A stretch of DNA of 64,000 nucleotides from NCBI GenBank assembly GCA_963695985.1, contig CAVOIC010000007.1, positions 310,001 through 374,000 on the forward strand, written 5' to 3'. Position numbers and translations under genes: made by a program. Numbering within the stretch: the stretch's first letter is position 1; each line of letters begins with the position of its first letter. The stretch is from DATBVX01 sp963695985 (lineage in GTDB: Bacteria; Pseudomonadota; Gammaproteobacteria; Steroidobacterales; Steroidobacteraceae). A model generated the notes under the pieces. It was given only the letters and a program-made list of their open reading frames with translations, searched no databases and was not told the origin of the DNA. This document shows positions 10,257 to 18,238 of the stretch, piece after piece.

Positions 10257-10883
10257 ATGCGTCTACCCGTCAATCGGCAGTACGTCGCGTTCGCCGCAAT
10301 CATCAGCGCTGTTGTCTTGGTCGCGGATTCGTCGGCGCTTACCCAAGGCCAGGAGCAAGCACGCGCAAGTGCCCCCACGTCATCAGGTGCGGGGCTCATC
10401 CTGCAAGAGTCCGAAGGCGAACTTCGTGTGCGACGGCCGCGGGGAAACAGCGGGATCGAGGGCGCGCCGACCTTTATCATCAAAGTCGACCGAAAGTACG
10501 GCGAGTCGTCGAGCTTCTTCGTGGGTATGGAGGACATTCCTCCCGGCAAGAAGATCCGGCTCCATCACCATCCGCACGCTGAGGAAATTCTCTTCATCCA
10601 TCGCGGGACTGGCGTTGCCAGGCTTGGCTCGCGCGAGGCCGCGGTTAGCGCGGGGGCGACGATCTACATCCCGCGCAATGTGAGCGTTGGCCTGCGGAAC
10701 ACGGGCACCGAGCCCCTCAGCCTGGTATTCATTTTTCCCGAGCCGGACGGCATGGCGGGCCAGATGCGCAGCGGGTCGGTGCCCGAGGGCGAACAGCCGA
10801 TACCGTTCACGCCGGCGGAACTGGCCGCGCGTAACGCGCGAGGAAGCGAGCACATTGTCTTTGATGAACCACTCACGCCATGA
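10257..10883 (+). CDS. Secreted cupin-domain protein
   Basis: ATG at 10257 has GGGAG seven bases upstream; the in-frame TTG at 10251 is less likely. A signal peptide (FAAIISAVVLVADSSALTQG) leads to a cupin domain with metal-binding motif IRLHHHPHAEEILFIHRGTG and a second motif AGATIYIPRNVSVGLRNTG. Three His and one Glu in motif 1 suggest a bound metal. It is unrelated in detail to the cupin at 5338. Upstream 10031-10256 probably holds divergent promoters for this gene and the lipoprotein at 10030. The 115 bases after the stop show no convincing gene. Confidence 0.8.
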   Translation: MRLPVNRQYVAFAAIISAVVLVADSSALTQGQEQARASAPTSSGAGLILQESEGELRVRRPRGNSGIEGAPTFIIKVDRKYGESSSFFVGMEDIPPGKKIRLHHHPHAEEILFIHRGTGVARLGSREAAVSAGATIYIPRNVSVGLRNTGTEPLSLVFIFPEPDGMAGQMRSGSVPEGEQPIPFTPAELAARNARGSEHIVFDEPLTP

Positions 10884-10998
10884 TCTCTGGCGAACGACCG
10901 GTTCGCTCGCGCGCGCAGCTTTCTTCCACATTGATGCGCAGTTCAGCGAGGAGCTGCTCGCAAGACTGCCGAAGCCGCTGGAGCTGCTGCGTTAAGGA

Positions 10999-12714
10999 TT
11001 AATTGGGCGTGGGCGAGCGATACCCGGCCCCACGCAAGACCTGTCCTGGCAGCGCGTTGGTCATCTTGCCATCGGCGATCACGGGCACGCCGTTCACAAG
11101 CACGTACTGCATGCCGATCGACAGTTGATTCGGGTTTTCGAACGTCGCGACGTCACGAATGGTATCGGGATCGAATACCACCACATCGGCCCACATTCCC
11201 TGCTTGAGCACGCCGCGGTCAGCGAGGCGCATGCGCTGCGCCGGCAGTGCCGTGAACTTCCGGATTGCGTCCTCGAGCGTGAGCTTGTGTTCCTCACGAA
11301 CGTACTTTCGGAGTACGCGGGGAAACGTTCCGTACGCGCGTGGATGCGGGTGCTCCTTACCAAGAACTCCGTCGGGAGCCGTGCCCTGCGAATCGTTGTC
11401 GACCGATGTCCACGGCTGCTGTAGCGCGAGTGTGACGTCCGGTTCCGACATCCCGAACACGGCGTTGTAGGTGAACGCTTCATCCTCGACAAGAATGTCC
11501 ATCAACGTTTCGATGGGATCCTTGCCGCGTTCCTTTGCGATCTGCGCCAGTGTCTTTCCCTGTAGCGGCAGCAAACGCGGATTCGCCACCACGGCGATGA
11601 GAATGGATTCGGGTCCCGGAATCTCCTGCCACTCGTTTTCCCAGTCAGCATTCTTTGTGAGCATGTCCTGCCGCATGCGCGCCCGCATCGCCGGGTCCTT
11701 CAACCGCTCGATCATTTTCTTGTCGCCGCCGTCATGCGCCCACGGCGGCAAGAACGCCGATGCGCTGTTGAACCACGCCGGATACGCGTACGTGTTAGCG
11801 CCGACTTCGACCCCGCTCGCGCGTGCCGCGTTGATCCTCGCCACTATCTGCGGCATCAATCCCCATTGCGGTTTGCCCGCCGCCTTGAGATGCCAGATCT
11901 CCACCGGGATCTTTGCCTCGCGTCCGATCCGCACGGCTTCGTCGATCGCTTCGAAGATGTGTGCACCCTCCGATCTCATGTGCGTTGCGTACACGCCGCC
12001 GTATTTCGACGCTTCGCTTGCCAACGCGATCAGTTCCTCGGTGGTTGCATATGGCGCAGGCGCGTACTGTAACGAAGTAGACACTCCGACTGCGCCGTCC
12101 TCCATAGCGGCACGCACGTGCTCTTTCATGCGTTCGAGCTCCGCCGCGGTTGGCTGCCTGTCGACATCGCCAAGTACCATGCGCCGCACCTGCGTCGCGC
12201 CGACATATGTTGCGAGATTGATCCCAAGCCCTTGCCTTTCCAGGCGCGCGAAATACTGTGCGAGCGTCCGCCAGTCCGGCGTCAGCATGTAGTGCTCGTA
12301 GGTCACATGATCGGCAGCGATGATCGAGTCATTGAGCGGCGCAACCGAACCGCCCTCGCCGGTAATCTCCGTCGTGATTCCCTGAAAGACCTTGGACGGC
12401 AGATGCGGATTCACGAGGATCGTCAGCTCCGACTGGCCGAGCATATCGATGAATCCCGGCGCGACCACTTTTCCGCGAGCATCCAATCGGCGCGTCGCCG
12501 CCTCGCCCGCGAGGTGGCCGATGGCAGCGATTCGTCCCTCGCGAATCCCTATGTCTGCCGCGTACCACGGTGAGCCGGTGCCGTCGATGATGTGACCATT
12601 CTCAATCACCACATCGAACGGCGTCGCAGCGCCTGCGCGCGCTGGCGAACAGGCCGCGACAATGCCTAGGACAGCAAGCGCGAGATGAGCGGCGACTTCA
12701 GTCAAGCGTCGCAT
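10999..12714 (-). CDS. N-acyl-D-amino-acid deacylase-like amidohydrolase lacking the HxH motif
   Basis: 571 residues from the ATG at 12714, which has AAGGAG five bases upstream. An N-terminal signal peptide (LALAVLGIVAACSPARAG) sends it to the periplasm. The fold is the amidohydrolase superfamily, D-aminoacylase branch: FDVVIENGHIIDGTGSPWYA, VAPGFID, ATHMRSEGAHI, IWHLKAAG, and RGVLKQGMWADVVVFDPDTI near the end. In D-aminoacylases GFID is followed by HxH; here it reads GFIDMLGQSE, so that metal pair is missing. The His of HMRSE and WHLK are kept, consistent with a single-metal site. The substrate is probably an acylated amino acid or dipeptide. Divergent from the hydrolase at 12866. Confidence 0.82.
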   Translation of the reverse strand: MRRLTEVAAHLALAVLGIVAACSPARAGAATPFDVVIENGHIIDGTGSPWYAADIGIREGRIAAIGHLAGEAATRRLDARGKVVAPGFIDMLGQSELTILVNPHLPSKVFQGITTEITGEGGSVAPLNDSIIAADHVTYEHYMLTPDWRTLAQYFARLERQGLGINLATYVGATQVRRMVLGDVDRQPTAAELERMKEHVRAAMEDGAVGVSTSLQYAPAPYATTEELIALASEASKYGGVYATHMRSEGAHIFEAIDEAVRIGREAKIPVEIWHLKAAGKPQWGLMPQIVARINAARASGVEVGANTYAYPAWFNSASAFLPPWAHDGGDKKMIERLKDPAMRARMRQDMLTKNADWENEWQEIPGPESILIAVVANPRLLPLQGKTLAQIAKERGKDPIETLMDILVEDEAFTYNAVFGMSEPDVTLALQQPWTSVDNDSQGTAPDGVLGKEHPHPRAYGTFPRVLRKYVREEHKLTLEDAIRKFTALPAQRMRLADRGVLKQGMWADVVVFDPDTIRDVATFENPNQLSIGMQYVLVNGVPVIADGKMTNALPGQVLRGAGYRSPTPN

Positions 12715-12865
12715 GGGATCTCCTTGTTCGTCCACGCACTGGTCGTTCATTGGACGCGCTAGAATCTTGGTCGACACGAGCGATCAGACTCGACAGCCGC
12801 CGCCGCATCAGGCAATCGGCCATGCGGCTCGCGCGGTATACAGCAGATTAATGGGGAAAGAGCTC

Positions 12866-13846
12866 ATGGTAAACGACGAACAATCCGGTCGCCTCGAGCT
12901 GCCGGCACGTGCGATTGCGCCTCCGACCACCGTGAGCGCCGAGGCCCAGCGCTTTCTTTCGACGCCAAGACCGCCGTTCCCGCCGTGGCCGGCGCTCGAC
13001 GATGCCGCCGGGTGGCGTGAGGCAGTCAAAAGAAGCAACGAGATCTTTGCGCCCATCCACGAGGTCTATCGCCAGAGTTTCGCGGGGGAGCTGCAGGAGC
13101 GGAAGATCGGCGGCGTCAGCACCTACGAACTCGTGCCGCGGTCGATTCCGGAGCGCAATCGCAATCGAGTCCTGTTGTTTCTGCACGGCGGCGCCTACGT
13201 GTTCGGCGGCGGTTCGCTCGCGGGCACCGGGGCGATTCCGATTGCGAGCGCGGGCTGCTACCGGACGTTCTCGCCGGATTATCGGATGCCTCCGGATCAC
13301 CCGTTCCCGGCGGCGCTCGATGACGCCGTCGCCGTGTACCGGGCGTTGCTCGAGAGCTACGCGCCCTCGCGCATCGGCTTCGTGGGTCTCTCCGCGGGAG
13401 GCGGGCTCGCGGCCGCGACCATTCTCAAGGCGCGCGACGTCGGTTTGCCTTTGCCAGCGGCGGCGGTATTGCTAACGCCGGAAGCGGATCTCACGGAAGC
13501 AGGCGACACGTTTGCGACCAACGAGGATCTCGATATCGTGCTGAAGAAGCCGATGCCGGTGCTCAACCGTCTGTACGCCGCGGGCGCGGATCTGCGTGAC
13601 CCCTACCTGTCGCCGGTCTTCGGTGATTTCAGCAAAGGCTTCTGTCCGACCTACCTGCAGTCCGGCACCCGCGACCTGCTGCTGTCGAACACTGTCCTGC
13701 TGCATCGCGCGCTGCGGCGCGCGGGCATCGAGGCGGACCTCAATGTCTGGGAAGCCATGCCCCATGCCGGTTTCTTCGGTGCACCGGAAGATGCAGAGTC
13801 AACCGCCGATCAGCTGCGATTCCTGGACTGCCACCTTGGAGCCTGA
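12866..13846 (+). CDS. Alpha/beta hydrolase fold-3 (HSL-type) esterase
   Basis: About 326 residues. It has the hormone-sensitive-lipase family oxyanion motif HGGAYVFGGG, the nucleophile elbow GLSAGGGLA with Ser, and the catalytic His in AMPHAGFFGAPED. The acidic partner is probably in TYLQSGTRDLLL. It has no signal peptide and is likely cytoplasmic, acting on short-chain or lactone esters. ATG at 12866 is preferred because GGGGAAAG lies just upstream; ATG at 12851 is the alternative. It is divergent from the amidohydrolase gene and shares about 150 bp of promoter region with it. Confidence 0.85.
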   Translation: MVNDEQSGRLELPARAIAPPTTVSAEAQRFLSTPRPPFPPWPALDDAAGWREAVKRSNEIFAPIHEVYRQSFAGELQERKIGGVSTYELVPRSIPERNRNRVLLFLHGGAYVFGGGSLAGTGAIPIASAGCYRTFSPDYRMPPDHPFPAALDDAVAVYRALLESYAPSRIGFVGLSAGGGLAAATILKARDVGLPLPAAAVLLTPEADLTEAGDTFATNEDLDIVLKKPMPVLNRLYAAGADLRDPYLSPVFGDFSKGFCPTYLQSGTRDLLLSNTVLLHRALRRAGIEADLNVWEAMPHAGFFGAPEDAESTADQLRFLDCHLGA

Positions 13847-13879
13847 AGCGATCGGGTCCGCCCCTTCGCAATCCAGTTC

Positions 13880-14260
13880 CTAGTCCCAGCGGCGGGCGTT
13901 CTTCGGAAAACCAGGGCGCTGTACTCTGACCACGCAGAAGCGCTGGCCCGTTGGCGCCTCCATCACTACCCAACGCTCGAGGCGGCTCACGACCTTGGCT
14001 CCCAGTTTCGTCAAGCGTGCCACTTCGGCAGGAATATCGTCGGTCTCAATGTCAATGTGGGCGCGGCTCTCGTGATCGACGCGCTGAACCTGCACGATGA
14101 GCTCGTCGGGCGGCGTTTCCAGCATGAGGTAATTGCCGCGGCTGCCCGGATGGTTGGGATCAATGGGGCGACCAAGCGCCTCACCCCAGAATCGCGCGGC
14201 GTCTTCCAGGCTGGCAGTCCTGCAGTCAATCAGCACCGCACAGAGGCGGGAATGATGCAT
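13880..14260 (-). CDS. VOC-superfamily (glyoxalase/bleomycin resistance-like) protein
   Basis: 126 residues in one VOC domain: an N-terminal CAVLIDCRTASLEDAARFWG, the middle strand YLMLETPPDELIVQVQRV, HIDIETDDIPAEVARLTKLG, and the terminal VVMEAPTGQRFCVVRVQ. The pattern matches stand-alone glyoxalase-like proteins that bind small organic ligands or metal. It starts 12 bp after the tannase-family stop codon on the same strand, so the two are likely cotranscribed. No specific substrate is indicated. Confidence 0.85.
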   Translation of the reverse strand: MHHSRLCAVLIDCRTASLEDAARFWGEALGRPIDPNHPGSRGNYLMLETPPDELIVQVQRVDHESRAHIDIETDDIPAEVARLTKLGAKVVSRLERWVVMEAPTGQRFCVVRVQRPGFPKNARRWD

Positions 14261-14272
14261 ATCAGCGCCCGA

Positions 14273-15832
14273 TCACCTGCATTCGAAGCTCGCCGCATCG
14301 TTGACGTCACCCGTGCCCTTGTAGTGCGCGACCTTTGGATACGCGCACAGCGGCCGTGACATCCGTGGCTCGGCTTTGGTGGCCAGCAGCACTTCCGGTG
14401 CCTTGCCTGTCTGCACCCAGGTGTCCAGGGTGCTCAGCGCATCGAACTGATCGAGACCGGGTCCGCCGGCGCAATGCGCGACGCCCGGCGACATGAACAG
14501 GCGCACATTCGCTGCGGCATCGGGCGTGGCCTTGTTCACTCGATCGTAGTAGTCGATCGTCAGCCACGGGCTGGGGCCGGCATCGTCCCAGCCGTGCCAC
14601 AGTAGTAGTTTGCCGCCGCGCCGGGTGAAGGCCGTGATGTGGGGATCGTCAGCCTCGTACGCTTTGGCGAAGGCGCTGTTGCGCACAATATCGAAGTCCC
14701 TGGCGACATCGAACTCGGCGAGATTGAAATTCGGATTGCCCAGCACAGGTCCTGCGAGCACACCGAGTCCGCCCGCGTGGGTGGCATCCGAGGACAACCC
14801 GGAGAGGCCCACGAACAGCTGCCATCCGGCACCGCTGATTTCGCCGCCGCGGCTCATTGGCCAGGCGGCGAAGCGGCCGTCAGGCGTTTTCACGCCATCG
14901 TAAAGTGTGCGCAGTGAATTCACCTGCGGCTGCGTTAGGCACTCCGCGCCGGACTGGCCGGCCTTGCACAGCATCTCGGACGGATCCCAGGAGCACCGGC
15001 GCGGATCGTCGAGCAGTCCATCGGCCAGTCCATCCTGCGCATCGCAAGCCTTGAGCGCGGCCGCATTTACCTTCACGAGTTGCTCGGGTGTGAGCGCAGC
15101 CCCGGGCTTGCCAAGCACATTGGCGCGGAGCAACGCGCTGGTCTGCACGGTGAGGTTGTACACCGGCGCCATCGAGAGCACGCCGTCGTAGTCCTCTGGA
15201 TAACGCTGCAGTTCCATCAGGCCCTGGCGACCACCTGTCGAGCAACCCAGGAAATAGGCTCTGACGCTCGGCCTGCCGTAGTACTTCGCGACTACCGCCT
15301 TGCCCACCGTGGTCATCCAGTGAATGGCGCGATGCTGGAAGTCGGTCATGGCTTCGGGAGTGCCCCATTTGTCCGGCCGCCACACGTCCGCGAAGTTCGC
15401 CGAAATGGGATGCCCGCCGTCGGTCTGAGCCGTGGCGTAACCGGCCTTCAGGCCCGACTCGGCCGTCGTCATGCTTGCCCCGCGCGCGCTGTGCAGCTGC
15501 GTGTAGCCCGACCAGCCGCCACCGCCTAGGCCTACGATCTTGCCGGCCCACTTGTCGGGCAGTCGATACACGACGCCGATGTTGGAGTCCGGCACCGGCG
15601 AAACCGTCGCCGTGACTTCGCAGAAAGAGGGCGTCGAGGTCGCGGCATGGGCCGGTACCATGACGGCTGATATGACTCTGGTGTGGTCGAAGGGCGCGGT
15701 CTTGAGTGCGCCGCAATCGGTGCCTGCGGCTGCCAGTGCATGCGCACCAGGCAGCGCCAGCAACGGCAACGACGATCCGACGACCGCGCGAATGAGATTC
15801 GAAAGCTGCAGATTCGTGCAGCCCCGCATCAC
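14273..15832 (-). CDS. Tannase/feruloyl-esterase family protein
   Basis: 519 residues with a signal peptide (LIRAVVGSSLPLLALPGAHA). The catalytic Ser elbow GCSTGGRQGLMELQRYP and flanking YDGVLSMAPVYN are diagnostic of the tannase/feruloyl esterase family (PF07519). Further support comes from VYRLPDKWAGKIVGLGGGGW, LLLWHGWDDAGPSPW (catalytic Asp) and MSPGVAHCAGGPG (catalytic His). The family hydrolyses gallate or hydroxycinnamate esters outside the cytoplasm, which fits with the LigE-like enzyme in a plant-aromatic degrader. The start GTG at 15832 overlaps the stop codon of the preceding small gene (GTGATG), indicating translational coupling. Confidence 0.9.
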   Translation of the reverse strand: MMRGCTNLQLSNLIRAVVGSSLPLLALPGAHALAAAGTDCGALKTAPFDHTRVISAVMVPAHAATSTPSFCEVTATVSPVPDSNIGVVYRLPDKWAGKIVGLGGGGWSGYTQLHSARGASMTTAESGLKAGYATAQTDGGHPISANFADVWRPDKWGTPEAMTDFQHRAIHWMTTVGKAVVAKYYGRPSVRAYFLGCSTGGRQGLMELQRYPEDYDGVLSMAPVYNLTVQTSALLRANVLGKPGAALTPEQLVKVNAAALKACDAQDGLADGLLDDPRRCSWDPSEMLCKAGQSGAECLTQPQVNSLRTLYDGVKTPDGRFAAWPMSRGGEISGAGWQLFVGLSGLSSDATHAGGLGVLAGPVLGNPNFNLAEFDVARDFDIVRNSAFAKAYEADDPHITAFTRRGGKLLLWHGWDDAGPSPWLTIDYYDRVNKATPDAAANVRLFMSPGVAHCAGGPGLDQFDALSTLDTWVQTGKAPEVLLATKAEPRMSRPLCAYPKVAHYKGTGDVNDAASFECR

Positions 15833-15990
15833 GCTATTTGTTGTTGCGGTTCTTCTTCCGACAATACCGCGTCAATCCTTTCGCATATCTGTGCCACATC
15901 GTCGCGGCCGTCCTCGTCGTCGAACAACGCATAGCGCTCGAGGATGTCGCGGGCTTCACGTAGGAGAACCAGCAGCTGCGCAGTTGTCAT
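15829..15990 (-). CDS. Small acidic protein of unknown function upstream of tannase
   Basis: 53 residues, MTTAQLLVLLREARDILERY and onward, rich in Leu and acidic residues and predicted mostly helical. ATG at 15990 has GGGGAGA five bases upstream. Its stop codon overlaps the start of the tannase-family gene. I recognise no family. It may be a small helical regulator, or a short gene kept for coupling. Confidence 0.6.
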   Translation of the reverse strand: MTTAQLLVLLREARDILERYALFDDEDGRDDVAQICERIDAVLSEEEPQQQIA

Positions 15991-16070
15991 TGTCGTCTCC
16001 CCTGCAACGCTCGAAGCTTCGGTGCGAACTTGAGGATGGTTGCCGTGTGCTTCACCGGATCGGGTTTCAT
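15987..16070 (-). CDS. Possible 27-residue basic peptide ORF
   Basis: MKPDPVKHTATILKFAPKLR and seven more residues. Its TGA overlaps the ATG of the 53-residue gene (ATGA). There is no clear ribosome site, so it may not be translated. The remainder of 16071-16313 shows nothing I can support. Confidence 0.25.
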   Translation of the reverse strand: MKPDPVKHTATILKFAPKLRALQGRRQ

Positions 16071-16313
16071 CGCGTGCCCGGTAAGTCGATTGGAGATGGT
16101 CTGGATGTGCCGACACCAAGCATACGGCACTTCTCGGCCGCAGCGTAGCGCGGGTCGGTTGTGGATCGCTCGTGGATAACCTGTTGAGATGAGGTGAAGA
16201 TACCAAACGTGTGCGTCGGGCGTCGGCCCCATTGCCAAGTCACGGCGGACTTCACTGCCTATCTGCCGCGCGCGAACCAGATGGCAACCCGTGCGTAGGC
16301 GAATTGCGACACT

Positions 16314-16341
16314 TTGAATTCGGGCTCCAAAGCGTGATATA
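16314..16341 (+). promoter_or_regulatory. Sigma-70-like promoter ahead of the riboswitch
   Basis: TTGAAT at 16314-16319 and GATATA at 16336-16341, 16 bp apart. Transcription would start at about 16348, which is the first base of riboswitch helix P1. The agreement with the RNA boundary supports it. Confidence 0.5.
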
Positions 16342-16347
16342 CAAAAA

Positions 16348-16434
16348 GCGCTGATAAGGGCAAACCCACCGAAAGGTGGGGGCGCAAAGCCACCGGTCTA
16401 ACGGCCTAGCCTACGATAGCGGGGTTGCCAGTGC
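16348..16434 (+). ncRNA. Cyclic di-GMP-I (GEMM-I) riboswitch
   Basis: The aptamer matches the GEMM-I consensus closely. P1 is formed by GCGCTG (16348-16353) and CAGTGC (16429-16434). AAGGGCAAACC is followed by stem CCCACC-GAAA-GGTGGG with the conserved GAAA tetraloop. Then come GGCGCAAAGCCACCGGTCTA, the tetraloop-receptor stem at about 16400-16418, and the conserved AGCGGGGTTGCC. The class binds cyclic di-GMP and usually controls motility, biofilm or surface genes. The next gene downstream on this strand is the unknown small protein at 16651; the 216-bp leader between them shows no obvious intrinsic terminator, so the expression platform is unclear. Confidence 0.95.
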
Positions 16435-16650
16435 GGACATCGCACGCGACACGTTCTCTCGTTGACGGCAGTTCTGCCGATCACTCTCCTGCAGTCGATC
16501 GATCTATTGCACATGGGCCACGGCCTGTGCCTGCGTAGGCTGTTCGGGTGGCGTCTTACGTGGCTGAGGTAAGCCTGTGCATCAACGGCGGCAGAAATGC
16601 GGAGGCACTCGGCTTTTTACAGACAGACGACATCAATCACAGGGGCGAAG

Positions 16651-17001
16651 ATGAGCACCAAGGAACTTGACACTACGGCAGAAGTCGACGCTACCGCGGA
16701 ACTCGACACCACCGCGGTCCTCCGAATGATTCGAGACGATCTCGAGTCAACCGCATTAATCCAGAACGCCCATGTGAGCCATCACGAGAGCGCGGAAGCG
16801 GTCTATCGATCCGTCGCGACGCTCCGTGACTCGCTGCCGCCGGACGCGCAGAAACAGCTGGCTGTCTGCTTTGAGTGGGCGCGACAGGGGATCGCTCGTC
16901 AGACGGCCGGGGCAGTTTCGCCGGAACTTAGAGTTCTACACGAGGCGTACGGTTACGCGCGTGACGTGATGTTGGAGGCAACGAAGAAGAGCGGTGCCTA
17001 A
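16651..17001 (+). CDS. Unknown 116-residue protein downstream of a c-di-GMP riboswitch
   Basis: ATG at 16651 is preceded by AGGGGCGAAG. The N-terminus is a Thr/Ala/Glu repeat (three copies of a six-residue D-T-T-A-E-V-like unit: LDTTAEVDATAELDTTAVLR). It is followed by a predicted helical domain with VSHHESAEAVYRSVATLRDS and FEWARQGIARQTAG. There is no signal peptide or membrane segment, so it is likely cytoplasmic. I recognise no family. The upstream GEMM-I aptamer implies that its level follows cyclic di-GMP. It could be a small adaptor or effector, but function is unknown. Confidence 0.75.
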   Translation: MSTKELDTTAEVDATAELDTTAVLRMIRDDLESTALIQNAHVSHHESAEAVYRSVATLRDSLPPDAQKQLAVCFEWARQGIARQTAGAVSPELRVLHEAYGYARDVMLEATKKSGA

Positions 17002-17097
17002 GGAACGTCCCGATCGCACCGGGCTTTTGCTGCGTCGGAGTTGAGGTGCTCAGGGCGCTGGTGGTCAGGGCCGGAGAGGTTGAAGACCAGTCAGCGC

Positions 17098-17124
17098 GCG
17101 GTGGCGGACGCAATCCGCCACCGC
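17098..17124. terminator. 11-bp perfect hairpin between convergent genes
   Basis: GCGGTGGCGGA, loop CGCAA, TCCGCCACCGC. It separates the riboswitch-linked gene from the truncated ScyD-like gene, which converge here. No strong T-run follows on either strand, so it may act as an mRNA end-stabilising hairpin or a weak bidirectional terminator. Confidence 0.5.
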
Positions 17125-17155
17125 TTACTGATCGAAGATTCCGGGGCAGTCGATG

Positions 17156-17683
17156 TCAGTCGTCGTCCAACTCGACCTTGAGCACCTCGCCGAGTCCCAC
17201 CGGCGGCGGGCCGAATCCGACGTTTGACACGTACAGATTGCCATCGGGCCCGAACGTCATGCCAGTCGGAAAGAACAGCTCGTCGGCGATCACAGTGCGT
17301 TTCTTCCCGTTGGGGCTCAGCCGCACGATGCGACCGGTGCCCGGAGTCGGTGCCGGTGCCGCGGACATTTCAAGGACGTACATCCGGTCACGCCGGTCGA
17401 AGGCAAGCCCGAGCACCATGTTGAAGCCGGTCGCGTCCACTTTGATCTGACCGGCCGGGTTCACTTTCCACACTTTCGAAGTGCCGGCATCCTGCGGAAA
17501 GACGCCCAGATTGCCGACGTAGAAATTGCCGTGGTACGCGAGCGCGGTCGGCACTACGTGGCCCTGGCTGGCAGACACGTCGATGACGCGCTTGATCTTC
17601 CCGTCGGTCGTGATCCGCACGATCTCGCCGTGATTGGGCTCGACCGCGTACAGGTCGCCGCGCAGCGAATTCAGCGCTGTGCA
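17156..17683 (-). pseudogene. 3' remnant of a ScyD/ScyE-family beta-propeller protein
   Basis: The open frame encodes only the C-terminal half of an SMP-30/NHL-like propeller: LRGDLYAVEPNHGEIVRITT, ALAYHGNFYVGNLGVFPQ, GLAFDRRDRMYVLEM and FFPTGMTFGPDGNLYVSNVG. ScyD/ScyE-family proteins are usually about 350 residues with an export signal. Here the frame meets a stop at about 17690 with no start codon or signal peptide, and the GNAT gene begins divergently at once. The 5' part has evidently been lost by deletion or rearrangement at 17680-17700. Confidence 0.7.
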
Positions 17684-17730
17684 AGATACTACTCACGCTC
17701 CCGTTTATGATTGCTGTCCGGAGGATCGCT

Positions 17731-18216
17731 GTGATTGCCACGATCAGAGATTTCCGCCCCGATGATGCTCCGGCGGTTAACAGAGTCGCACTCGAGGCGT
17801 GGGATCAGTACGCGACTGTGTTCAACAATTGGACAAGAATGGCGGGGTTCTTTGGTAACGTCGCCTCACTCGCGCATGATCTTCAATTAGTTGTCGCAGA
17901 GCTTGAGGGCAGTGTTGTTGGCTGCGTCGGGTACGTTCCTCCATATGCCAAGCGAGAGGAAATGTTTCCGCCCGAGTGGGCCATCATTCGCATGTTGTCG
18001 GTTGCACCTGAAGCACGTGGTCGCGGCCTGGGTCGCCGACTATCACAGGAATGCATCGCACGCGCTCAGAGAGACAATGCCAGAGTAATTGGTCTCCATA
18101 CGAGTCCCGCCATGGAGGTGGCACTTCCCCTGTATCTACGTATGGGCTTCGTGCTCGAGCGATCCATTCCCGACCGAAATGGCATTCCGTACGCGCTCTA
18201 CAAGTTAACCCTTTAG
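17731..18216 (+). CDS. GNAT-family N-acetyltransferase
   Basis: 161 residues from GTG 17731, which has GGAGG six bases upstream; the ATG at 17707 has no ribosome site. It contains an acetyl-CoA-binding motif A, MLSVAPEARGRGLGRRLSQE, preceded by VVAELEGSVVGCVGYV and followed by a C-terminal ALPLYLRMGFVLERSI, the typical GNAT order. The acceptor is unknown. It ends 22 bp before the M24 peptidase gene on the same strand, so the two are probably cotranscribed. Confidence 0.87.
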   Translation: MIATIRDFRPDDAPAVNRVALEAWDQYATVFNNWTRMAGFFGNVASLAHDLQLVVAELEGSVVGCVGYVPPYAKREEMFPPEWAIIRMLSVAPEARGRGLGRRLSQECIARAQRDNARVIGLHTSPAMEVALPLYLRMGFVLERSIPDRNGIPYALYKLTL

Positions 18217-18238
18217 ATACGGGCATTGGGAGGAACCG

